From Wolfiporia cocos (lineage: Eukaryota > Basidiomycota > Agaricomycetes > Polyporales > Phaeolaceae), in the NCBI GenBank assembly GCA_029448655.1, contig JACCLO010000008.1:496001-560000 (forward strand): DNA of 64,000 nucleotides. The letters are read 5' to 3'. Position 1 is the stretch's first letter. Every line of letters begins with the position of its first letter. The translations under genes and the position numbers were made by a program. The notes beneath the pieces were generated by a model. It was not told where the DNA came from. It worked only from the letters and a program-made list of their open reading frames with translations, and made no database searches. Below are positions 52,101-59,704 of the stretch, piece after piece.

Positions 52101-54203
52101 TATGATTCGGTTATGGTCATTGTCGATCATGGGCTGTCAAAGGCGATATCCCTGACCCCATGCGATAAGACCATCACCAGCGAAGGAGCCGCCGACATAT
52201 TCCACCGGAAAATCTACTCGAAGTACGGGCTCCCTAGGAAAATCATCTCGGACCGAGGCCCCCAGTTCACCTCGAAGTTTTTCCAAGCTCTCTGCAAGCT
52301 TCTAGGGATCGACTCCGCCCTGAGTACGGCGTATCACCCCCAAACCGACGGACAGACTGAGCGAATGAACCAACAAATAGAAGTCTACCTGCGTATCTAC
52401 TGCATGAGCGACCCGTACCTCTGGGCCGCCAGACTCCCAGATGTAGAATTTGCCCACAACACGCGCAGGACCGAAAGAGGTTTGGCCCCCACCGAAGTCA
52501 TCATGGGGTATATTCCCCGGGGATTGCCCGAAGAAGACAACCCGACATCGGTACCAGCCGCGGGAGAGAGGCTGAAAAGCATCAAAGAGGCAAGGGAGAA
52601 GGCTATCGCCGCGCACGAACTAGCCCAAAAACGAATGGCCGGACGGACCCTGCGCGATTTGCCTAAGCTTAGCAAGGGAGACAAGGTGTGGCTTGATGCC
52701 AAGAACCTCCACCTCCCGTACGAATCACGGAAGCTCGCTCCAAAAAGGGAGGGGCCGTTCACCATCGCCGAGAAGCTCGGGGCCGTCTCGTACAGGCTGG
52801 CTCTGCCCCCGCGGTGGAAGATACACCCGGTCTTCCATGCCTCGCTACTGAAACCGTTCAATGAGACAAGGGTGCACGGGCCCAATTACACGAAACCACC
52901 CCCGGACCTGGTCGAAGGGCACAAAGAGTACGAGGTCGATTCTATCCTAAACCAAAGGCAACATCGAGGGAAAAGGCAGTATTTGGTCCATTGGAAGGGC
53001 TACCCAACCGCTGACGACTCGTGGGAAGACGCAACGAACTTGAAGAATTCCCCCGACCTCCTGGAGGACTACAAAAGTCGGCGGAGGGGGAGCAGAACCC
53101 GCCAGGTCGAAGAAGTAACATGTCGACGCCTCCGCCTAGCCAACCCGACCGTCCCAGGGCGCCGACGCTGCGTCGGTCCCTCGCCGTCCGCATGGGATAT
53201 CAGACAGGCAGGTGTTATGGGTGTTCCGAGGAGGCCCACCTCCGCACCCGCCATGCGCTCACCTGGCACAGGTCCGACGTTCCCCCCGGAGGTCATCCAA
53301 CCCCCTGGACCGATCGATTTGAGCTCGTACAGGAGCTCACCGCCATCTACGACAGCTATCAAGACGTCACCGAGCGGCTTGTCCAACTCGAATGGACAGT
53401 CCACTGGCAGAGACAGCAGCTTGGGCGGAACATCGATCAGTGGATCGACCACCTCGGGGCGTCGACGCCATCGCGAATCCGGAGAGAGTTCAACCAAGGA
53501 GAAGAAGGCCCGCGTCGCCCGCCCCGTCAGCGAAGCCCCGTCCCTCCAATGCCCTCCTGGCTACTCGACGACGATGAATTGGCTCGAATTGCAGAACCGT
53601 ACGATTTTATGGAATACCGCTCTCTGGTACCTGACCACGCTCCCCCTGAGACCTCCGCCGCAGGAGCTCGACCTGGAGAACCGGAGAGCCCTGCTCCTCA
53701 TCCACGAAGCCGCGAACGACGCCCAGTTCGAGAGGGGCCGAGCAGCGCTAGGATTGCCACCCCGCCGCTCACTGCCCCAGCTGACGACGAAGCTGGTCGA
53801 CGATCTCCGTCAGTTGAGGTCATCAGCCGAGAGGAGTTCGAGCGGGGTCGCGACGCCTGGAACGACCCCCTTCTCAGTCTACCTAGATGGCTCCGGGAGC
53901 GCATCTGGGTCCACCACCACCACCAGCGGTACGAATCCGGCGACTATCTCCGCGACGTCCCCTCCGCTCGATCCCCGCCCAGGCCATCTCAGGCAGAGCC
54001 CTGTCGAAGCTGTGGCAGCCCTTACCACTGGATCCTCGACTGCCCCGACTACCGCTGCCCCACGTGTCGGGTATCCCAGCCCGGACATCGACGAGGGGAA
54101 TGCGCGCCCTACCAGCTCTGGGTCCCTCCCGCCACGCCTCCTCTCCCCGATGGAGATGCAGGGTATAACGACCCCGACCCCGAGGCCCTTTGAGTGGCCG
54201 TGA
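49089..54203 (+). CDS. Pol of A1: protease, dUTPase, RT, RNase H, integrase, chromodomain
   Basis: The frame opens after TGA 49086-49088 and overlaps gag by 16 nt in the -1 frame, so expression needs a frameshift. No ATG is needed (the codon at 49212 is GTG). Counting from 49212: protease ALIDSGA at 5-11; dUTPase about 130-257 (AIGYDLYA, GRIASRSGL, GVIDPDYRGEV, MRIAQIIF, GDAGFGSTD); RT about 385-560 with KMDLRAGYNN and YMDD at 518-521; RNase H from FILETDAS (669); integrase zinc site (HDPIAAGHPG, CAICQQM), then D953, D1014 and E1050 with D(35)E spacing; chromodomain about 1238-1292 (YEVDSILN, YLVHWKGY, SWEDA). The tail to 1663 overlaps ORF3 and keeps the LQNRTILW to LVDDLRQLR patch also seen in element B. 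The chromodomain suggests targeting to heterochromatin marks. Confidence 0.95.
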   Translation, partial: PGFRIGRKRTVLPPESAAHVITSYERDRSLFIPVTLKLQKAVKVNALIDSGAMSSLIHSKLVIRHRIVTRPLRNPITVRNVDGTTNKDGQVDREVYLPIKYGGKERKVRFLVGNIGKEEVILGYNWLKKESPVIDWATGKVDIAPDKPTEKARTTDAIIQLDTVKMTVAPEGKLPTRGTDGAIGYDLYASKDEEITPGGWKAIPTGVRMEIPKGSYGRIASRSGLTLKHGLTVGAGVIDPDYRGEVKVILFNQSTTPHRIIPGMRIAQIIFEQALTPEVVQVEELDETKRGDAGFGSTDTRQPVEDPISDEEYQLLRRFVRTKKLVAPRTRNPRRFRQESAALSRIRKVMTKSQKLSETEKRGPTEDALPEHLKDFAHVFSKKAAAAFPPSRPWDHAIELKPDFVPRDCKVYSLSPREQKAMDEFLAENLAKGFIRPSKSPMASPAFFVPKKDGGLRPCQDYRYLNEGTVKNAYPLPLISELIEKLRGAKVFTKMDLRAGYNNVRIREGDQWKGAFKTNAGLYEPTVMFFGMCNSPATFQAMMNEILKEEIAEGWVLVYMDDILIFSPDQTTHRERERRVLQKLAEEKLFVKPEKCAFGVERVEFLGLVIAPGQIQMDPAKLKGIRDWPPPRNVKGVRSFLGFANFYRKFIDHYSAHARPLIDLTKTATGTGFKWTEQESEAFEFLKSQFVTAPALLLPDKEKPFILETDASQFALGAVLKQKDDNGNERPVGYLSQSLTPAERNYEIYDRELLGVVRALEEWRHLLEGGPHQILIRSDHQNLTYWRSAQRLNRRQARWHLLLSQFDIRLQHVPGKKLVMADTLSRLMNLDSSDHDNEDILMLPDTLFIHAIEIPIIDRIKIAKSFDPIAEQGLRALEQGEQPPLRTVMEDWQYTEGVLLYKGRMYVPRDPGLRKDVISRYHDPIAAGHPGIWGTTLKVQEHFWWPDLRKTVAEYVKGCAICQQMKPDRHPTKAPLQPIPTRKDALPFSQCSVDFITDLPRVGKYDSVMVIVDHGLSKAISLTPCDKTITSEGAADIFHRKIYSKYGLPRKIISDRGPQFTSKFFQALCKLLGIDSALSTAYHPQTDGQTERMNQQIEVYLRIYCMSDPYLWAARLPDVEFAHNTRRTERGLAPTEVIMGYIPRGLPEEDNPTSVPAAGERLKSIKEAREKAIAAHELAQKRMAGRTLRDLPKLSKGDKVWLDAKNLHLPYESRKLAPKREGPFTIAEKLGAVSYRLALPPRWKIHPVFHASLLKPFNETRVHGPNYTKPPPDLVEGHKEYEVDSILNQRQHRGKRQYLVHWKGYPTADDSWEDATNLKNSPDLLEDYKSRRRGSRTRQVEEVTCRRLRLANPTVPGRRRCVGPSPSAWDIRQAGVMGVPRRPTSAPAMRSPGTGPTFPPEVIQPPGPIDLSSYRSSPPSTTAIKTSPSGLSNSNGQSTGRDSSLGGTSISGSTTSGRRRHRESGESSTKEKKARVARPVSEAPSLQCPPGYSTTMNWLELQNRTILWNTALWYLTTLPLRPPPQELDLENRRALLLIHEAANDAQFERGRAALGLPPRRSLPQLTTKLVDDLRQLRSSAERSSSGVATPGTTPFSVYLDGSGSASGSTTTTSGTNPATISATSPPLDPRPGHLRQSPVEAVAALTTGSSTAPTTAAPRVGYPSPDIDEGNARPTSSGSLPPRLLSPMEMQGITTPTPRPFEWP
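53120..54193 (+). CDS. ORF3 of A1: overlapping zinc-knuckle protein of unknown role
   Basis: 357 codons from ATG 53120 (in pol codons VTCRR, just after the chromodomain) to TGA, entirely inside pol in the -1 frame. N-terminal CYGCSEEAHLRTRH could bind zinc. A helical region (ELVQELTAIYDSYQDVTERL, QRQQLGRNIDQWIDHLG) follows, then FMEYRSLVP, a disordered arginine-rich linker, and a conserved C-terminal part EEFERG, YLRDVPS, CRSCGSPYHWILDC (CX2CX4HX4C), CPTCRVSQPGHRRGEC and the end DPDPEAL. Element B has the same protein with the same start and end, and A2 an almost identical copy. Zinc knuckles suggest nucleic-acid binding, like a second nucleocapsid. Route of expression (subgenomic RNA, leaky scanning or frameshift from pol) is unknown. 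Confidence 0.7.
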   Translation: MSTPPPSQPDRPRAPTLRRSLAVRMGYQTGRCYGCSEEAHLRTRHALTWHRSDVPPGGHPTPWTDRFELVQELTAIYDSYQDVTERLVQLEWTVHWQRQQLGRNIDQWIDHLGASTPSRIRREFNQGEEGPRRPPRQRSPVPPMPSWLLDDDELARIAEPYDFMEYRSLVPDHAPPETSAAGARPGEPESPAPHPRSRERRPVREGPSSARIATPPLTAPADDEAGRRSPSVEVISREEFERGRDAWNDPLLSLPRWLRERIWVHHHHQRYESGDYLRDVPSARSPPRPSQAEPCRSCGSPYHWILDCPDYRCPTCRVSQPGHRRGECAPYQLWVPPATPPLPDGDAGYNDPDPEAL

Positions 54204-54235
54204 TGCTTGGATTTCATCGAGGGCGATGACGGCTT

Positions 54236-54248
54236 AGGAGGGGGGTGA
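54236..54248 (+). other. Polypurine tract of A1
   Basis: AGGAGGGGGGTGA immediately precedes the 3' LTR at 54249 and would prime plus-strand DNA synthesis. Confidence 0.85.
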
Positions 54249-54782
54249 TGTTACGATCCGTATGAATCCGTATATTTTGACGCCTCACTGGAGAGGAGGA
54301 CTTAGCGTTCAACCGCTGTATTGACCGATTATTCTTAGGGTCCCTGCTCAACCACCGACCCTCGTTTCATGTACAACAACCCTACGCCCCTAGTCTCATA
54401 GCGTATCAGGTTCTAGGTGATATCTGTTGTATATCTACAGAGCTTCTACGTTTCAGCCATTGTTGCGCTCAACCGCAGCGTTTCGGCTTAGTTATCGTAG
54501 CGTACTAACCTTATGGACTTAGTGGTAGCAGTACCAAGGACACTATGACCCCGATTACAGAATCGTAGTATAAAGACCCTGTTGTAAATACTGGCCGAGT
54601 TCCTCAGCTCGACCTTGTTGAATTACAAGGATCCTATACTCGTTCTCAAAGGACTTAAGCAATTAAGTCTGCAGCCAGTATATCGACGCTCGACTCTGCT
54701 GAGTCCGACGAGTAGTGCGCTACTCGATACGCTGAGTAACTCGACTTAGCATCCCAGCTGAACGGATATTCGATCCGTAACA
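54249..54782 (+). repeat. 3' LTR of A1
   Basis: 534 bp, identical to 46876-47409 except for one base that I can find. It carries the same TATA and AGCTCGACCTT motifs. Confidence 0.95.
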
Positions 54783-55215
54783 CACTATCTTATCTATTAA
54801 TACAGTCACGTGATTGTCACAGGATGTTACCAGTACGTTATGTAGTTATGCAATGCCGTCACCTCATGTGCACAGACCATGCCATTAGGGCAGGTCTTGT
54901 AGCTACGGTAGTTAGCGTCTGCATGTGTATATACTGCGTCGTAGCTGAGGTACTCCTCAGAATTAGTCTTCTCAGCCCAGGGGCATGTCCTCTGGGAATC
55001 CTTGATCTTACTGCATGCTGCATGCTGGGTAACCACCCCCTTAACCACTGCTTGTCTGAGGAGCTAGCGACTAGGCCTAGGGCAGAAGATGGTCGCGCCC
55101 TCAAGAGACTTGCAGGGTCGTCTCAATAGACGACTCCTGTTCTCCATTGGATAGGAGATATAGGGGGTTCCCCACTGTGTGGTAGGCACAAGGGTTCTTG
55201 TGTCATACAGCCTCC
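54783..55215 (+). mobile_element. Family D LTR relic, cut at its left by A1
   Basis: It shares ordered landmarks with 36940-37440 (CATGTGCACAG, TTAGGGCAGG, GGTAGTTAG, TGTATATACTG, GGGGGTTCCCC). Its TGTCAC end is missing, the relic starting at the A1 junction. It retains more CpG than the copy at 36814. Confidence 0.45.
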
Positions 55216-55848
55216 ACCACAACCATGACACCTGCGACTGTGCCATTCATGACTTCAAATGTGACCACCTTGACTGTGACCACTGTGACCGCAACCATGA
55301 CCATGCCATCCACCACCAATGCAACTCCTGCTCCGAAAAAGTGCTATCTGTCCTGGAGTTTCACACTGGACCTCTTGCTACCTACGGCCTCTACCGCAAC
55401 CACCATGCCTGCGACCATGCCATCCGTGACCTCAAACATGACCACCGCAACCATCACAACCTCACAACCCATGACCACCATGACCGCCACCATGCCATCC
55501 GCCACCAACGTGACTCCCACTCCGAGAAAATGCTATCCATCCTGGAACTTCAACCCAGAGTCCTTGCCACCCACAAGCTCAACCGCAAACACCCCTGCCC
55601 TGCCATTCACAACCCCCATGACCCCTTCAGCTGTTGTGGCAGTTCCAGTAGCCAGAAAATCTGCATTGCACCAGCCTCACAAAACACCAAAGCAGAACAC
55701 ATGGGCTGTTGATTTGTCCATGGGCTTGGATGGTGACGATATACAAGGTACCTCTAAATCGAGCATTAAATGTGTCTGCTTTGCAGCTGAGTCTGGTGAG
55801 TTATTTCTGCAAATATCCCTGGATAATTCTCATCAATCATCGAGATGA
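55216..55848 (+). other. Thr/Pro-rich frame with about 177-bp internal duplication
   Basis: A plus-strand frame beginning upstream at 55198 reads mainly Thr, Met, Pro, Ala and Val. A unit of about 59 codons ending KKCYLSWSF is repeated as RKCYPSWNF, followed by a shorter third piece. The composition could arise from a decayed tandem repeat rather than a gene. No promoter or introns are evident. Confidence 0.4.
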
Positions 55849-56439
55849 AGAAGCTGCTGGATGCAGCCTTCTGGACAGAGTGCAGGGAAATGTTGACAAT
55901 CTGTATCATATGACTGATGTCTCCTCCTCCTCCTATTACAACTCGGTTTGCAGCAGGCTGTGGAAGAGCAAGTAGAGTAGAGGGCTTGTAGATGTACTAT
56001 ATAGTCTTGGATGTGTGAATAACAAACTAAATGGAATATTCCTTTGTCTGTCTCTGTGATCAGTAGCCATGAGGGAGATCCCCAAGTCTGATGGCAGGAT
56101 GCAGAGACAGTTGCTCAAGAGCTGAACCTCATGAGTGAGCACAGAATCAAGACTGGCATGTACCACTCTGTCATCAGAGAAAGTCACAAGGAGGCCTTGT
56201 ACAAGCAATGGAGCAGGGGAGACCTCAAAGTTGTCTGTGAAATCACAAGTAGATAGACACACTGGTGCATGAGTGACACAGACTTGTCTGGCATACCATC
56301 AATCCCTATCCTATCCCTCAAAGGTACCTTCCACGCAAGGTACAGGGTACAACACTTAGTGCTCAGACATAGATGAGGCAGAGTCAGGCAGCACACCAGG
56401 TAGTGATCAAGTAAGGGGAGGTGTTCCCATTGCTGAGAA
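55849..56439. other. Decayed repeat DNA
   Basis: No intact frame or element end is recognised. CpG-poor like the adjoining relics. Confidence 0.4.
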
Positions 56440-56752
56440 TCCAAAGACTGGGGAGTAAGCCCCAAGTCAACGTACTATATATACATGTAGGCTCTGATGT
56501 AACTAAGCAGCCGTGGCCCACCCTAAAGGGGGCCGTGCATGACTACACCTTAGCATGCCATAATGGCATCACCTACAAGCACATGAGCGGACCAGGCGGG
56601 GAGGACGGTCCGATACCCTATCTACAACAGCTCTCTTGTCTAATCTATGAGTCACATGACCTCGTGCACCTCAGTCTCTGCGTTCGACCCATGAAGAGGG
56701 CAGATTCCCGGCGCTCGCACTTTTCAGGGCGCTAGCCAGAAAATCTGTGACA
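56440..56752 (-). mobile_element. Decayed LTR, family D, inverted
   Basis: On the minus strand it starts TGTCACAGATTTTCTGGC and carries TATATATAGTACG followed by GGGGCTTACTCCCCAG, as in the plus-strand copy at 36814. The far boundary is uncertain. Confidence 0.5.
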
Positions 56753-57503
56753 ATGAGATGCACTTGTGCTAATGATCCTTGCTAGCATGTGGCTTTGGAA
56801 TCAACAAGGGTGTCCTGTGATGTGTGATCCACCATTTCATACTTTATATGCATGTTTCCTTTTCATTTTGACAGAAGCACTCATGACATACTGTGATTGT
56901 GCAGACCTCAACACCATTGCTGGTGGCAAGGTGGACCTGTTAAAGGAGGTGAGTACACTGTATTAATGCTGCTGAAATTCTTACATAACTGGATATTATG
57001 ATGGGACAACCACAGGACACAGAGTGGCTCTGTGTGCACTTGCTAACAAATGGATACCTCAAGGAACCATATCACTTGACTGCATTTCATGTGAATGCCT
57101 ATGTAATTTCTGGCATGAATGCAATGCACCCAAGTAGGTCCTCAGAAAATGATCTGGAGCAAGGCAAGGGGCCCATGCTGGAGTGCTGCTTCCCAGGAAA
57201 ATCAAAGAGGAAAATAAATAAGCAGGACAGTGTTGCAAATAATGAAGGGCCAAGTACAACATGATCTGAGGTCTTGAATGACTGTCCAGATGAGCAAGAG
57301 GTATTCTGCTTTGACAGCTGCAATATTGACTACTGGAGTACCAATACAGATGATGACAACCAACTGGAAGGGAAAATATGGTGGGCTTCCATACAGAGAT
57401 AAGCCCTTGTACAGAGACAGGCCCCCCCAGGAAGAAAGCTGGCAAGTCCATGGCACAATTTCAAATGCCCACCACACAATCCCATTGTCAGCTTCTACCA
57501 GTG
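56753..57503. other. Decayed repeat DNA
   Basis: Only short frames without motifs. Likely flank or interior of the relics on either side. Confidence 0.4.
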
Positions 57504-57990
57504 CCCACAACTGTCAGATTGCAGCAGTCATGGTCCCACCTGCAACTGTCATACCAGCAACACCCATCTGGTTGCAGTGCTGGTGGGCCCACCCACAGCT
57601 GTCACAGCCATCAAGTTGTGGCAGTCGTGAGCCCACCCATGACCATCATAATTGTCTGGTCATGGCAGTCATGGGCTGACCCACAACTGTCACAACTGTC
57701 AGGTTGTGGCAGTCATGGGCCCACCTGTGACCGTCATAACCATCTAGTCGCAGAAGTTGTGGGCCGACCCATGACTGTTGCTACCATCCAGTCATGGCAG
57801 TGGTGGGCCCACCCACAACTGTCACAACCGTCAAGTTATGGCAGTTGTAGGCTGACCCGTGACCATCACAACTTTCTGATCGCAGCATTGGTGGACCCAC
57901 TCACAACCATCATAATCATCTGGTCATGGCAGTGGTGGGCCCATCCACAACTGTCACTACTGTCTGGTCGCAGAAGACATGGGCCCACCT
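57504..57990. repeat. 44-bp minisatellite, about 11 diverged copies
   Basis: Units follow the pattern ACCCACAACTGTCACAACC, then TCTGGTCGCAGCAGTGGTGGGCC-like sequence, repeating every 44 bp. One unit near the left end has extra bases. Because 44 is not a multiple of three, it is not a coding repeat. Confidence 0.85.
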
Positions 57991-58214
57991 GACAGTAGGC
58001 CTAACAGTTAGGGCATGGGCTGATGACTGGCTGACCTGAACCATTAGGGGTTGGTACAAGCCGGTTGACCTGAACCATCATCTACTGTCACTGAAAGGTA
58101 TGGGTGTATGCGATGAGCAGGCAGCAGAAAGCAGTCATCCAAAGTGATGCATGACACAGGGTGTGACTTGGATGCTCACCTCTGATAATCAGCCACCCAC
58201 CAGTCTTGATGAGG
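57991..58214. other. Spacer without features
   Basis: Short stretch between the minisatellite and the solo LTR, with no coding or repeat signal apart from a duplicated GGTTGACCTGAACCAT-like phrase. Confidence 0.4.
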
Positions 58215-58219
58215 TCCTT

Positions 58220-58939
58220 TGTTATGGGTCATATACCCATTTGTATATTCGAGTCATGAATATAATTGTTCTTCTGCACATAGTCATAGAGACGAGTGCA
58301 AGGCAAATATTTCTGTAATAAGCCTTCAGGTCCTAAGTCAAAGACCTGGGGGTTTGTTCAATATCCAATACACATTAGAGGATATTATCTGGTTCAGTTG
58401 CAAGTCTTAGAGGATATAAGACTTGCCTAAGTCTGAGAAGTCAATTGTGCCCTTCAAGTACTTAGTCAGTTCAGGAGCTCAGTGAATACTGAGCATAGTA
58501 TCCTATGTTTGAGAATGAGTATAAGACTTCTTGTTTATACAACAAGGTCGAGCTGGAGAGCCTTGATGGTGAGTACATCGGTTCTTATACAACATTGGAG
58601 TATTATGGGTCTAGCCAGTCCCAGATGTCACCAATACTATCTATGCTATAGTATGAAATGTTTGATAAGTATGTAGTGATATATCTGAGATGAAAAATGG
58701 GAATGATATGGTGGTTGAACACCATCTGTCAATCATAAAATGATAAGTTATGAAATCAAAGACAGAGTTAAATCTGTCAGAGTTGAAACACATATTTTGC
58801 ACTAGTACAACTGGGGTTGTGCCCAGTGCTATCATGAGTGGCCAGGGGAGTCAGTTCATGTGACAAGTCCCTGTATCGTATCCACCCAATGGTGAGTTCC
58901 ACTAGTGTTTGCAGAAAATCAAAAAAAAAAACCATAACA
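58220..58939 (-). mobile_element. Solo LTR, family B, CpG-decayed, with perfect target duplication
   Basis: It aligns to 42247-42954 throughout, with TGTTATGG...CCATAACA ends that are CpG-decayed forms of TGTTACGG...CCGTAACA. The 5-bp duplication TCCTT flanks it at 58215-58219 and 58940-58944. AGCTCGACCTT (58544-58554, minus strand) is retained intact. LTR-LTR recombination has removed the interior. Confidence 0.92.
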
Positions 58940-58988
58940 TCCTTGACAAGCATGGCAATGCTGAATGGGCGGAGGTCATAGTCCTCGG

Positions 58989-59613
58989 TGGGTTAACACA
59001 AGATAACAACTTACTAGTTATACTTGAAGGTTTTGCTGGTTAGGCGAAAGGTAGTAGCTGTTAAGCAGGATACGACACGAGTGTTACTCGATAGTATGAA
59101 TGCAATGAATAGAACTGAGGCAATAGCGCTCAGCAAGTCCAGTATATATACATGATAAATAAGACCCCTAACAGTCTAATTAGATAATACTAGTGTCCGT
59201 ATTCGTATGTACAAGTCCCCAGATACCTAAGTACTTAGTAATATACGGTAAATACATATACCGATCAAAACCGGGATATAGGAAGGCGGCGTAGGCCGCA
59301 CGAATGGCGTTTTGCGCTCTTGTCATTACAAAGACGGGGCGTGACCAAAGCCCGGTCCGCTGACGTTTATATGCTGACTGCTTCCGGACGGCATGTCCGA
59401 TTGGCTGAAACTAGACATGTGACTGATGGTAACTACTAGTGATAAGATAAGACCGTTGTTACGGGAGATAACACGGCCATCATTCGGCACGTATGTAACC
59501 GTTAACTTATGAACCAGATAAGCCAGTTATTGGTCTAGAAAGTCGTAGATAATTCGTAGAATTGCCGGAAAAATAGTAAGAAATATAGGGAAACTAGGAG
59601 AATTCTTGTGACA
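58989..59613 (-). repeat. 3' LTR of element C
   Basis: On the minus strand it starts TGTCACAAGAATTC and ends near CTTGTGTTAACC. A TATA-like TATATATACTGG near 59140-59151 is followed by TGCCTCAGTTC. The left boundary is uncertain by several bases. A decayed inverted relative is at 38136-39418. Confidence 0.8.
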
Positions 59614-59704
59614 TTACCCCCCCCCTTAGATTTCAACGACCCCATTGAGAGTAGAGATTGTGCTAGAGCCCATTAAAGGGTTAGTCTTTACGATTTTTCC
59701 ACTT

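Larger units (their letters stand above)
46876..54782 (+). mobile_element. Complete Ty3/gypsy chromovirus-type element A1
   Basis: 7907 bp: 5' LTR, 11-nt self-priming site, gag, pol in the -1 frame, overlapping ORF3, polypurine tract, 3' LTR. The two LTRs are 534 bp each and differ at one base that I can see (CATA versus CCTA after AAGGAT), and all main frames are open, so it is young and potentially active. The flanks CATAG (left) and CACTA (right) do not match, and the left flank is element B pol while the right flank is a family D LTR relic. A second copy, A2, lies at 62308. Confidence 0.95.

Noticed and set aside
53021..53119. Longer 390-codon version of ORF3
   Set aside because: The extension lacks an ATG start (the frame is just open upstream). 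Both A and B share the ATG at the CRR site, which was preferred.
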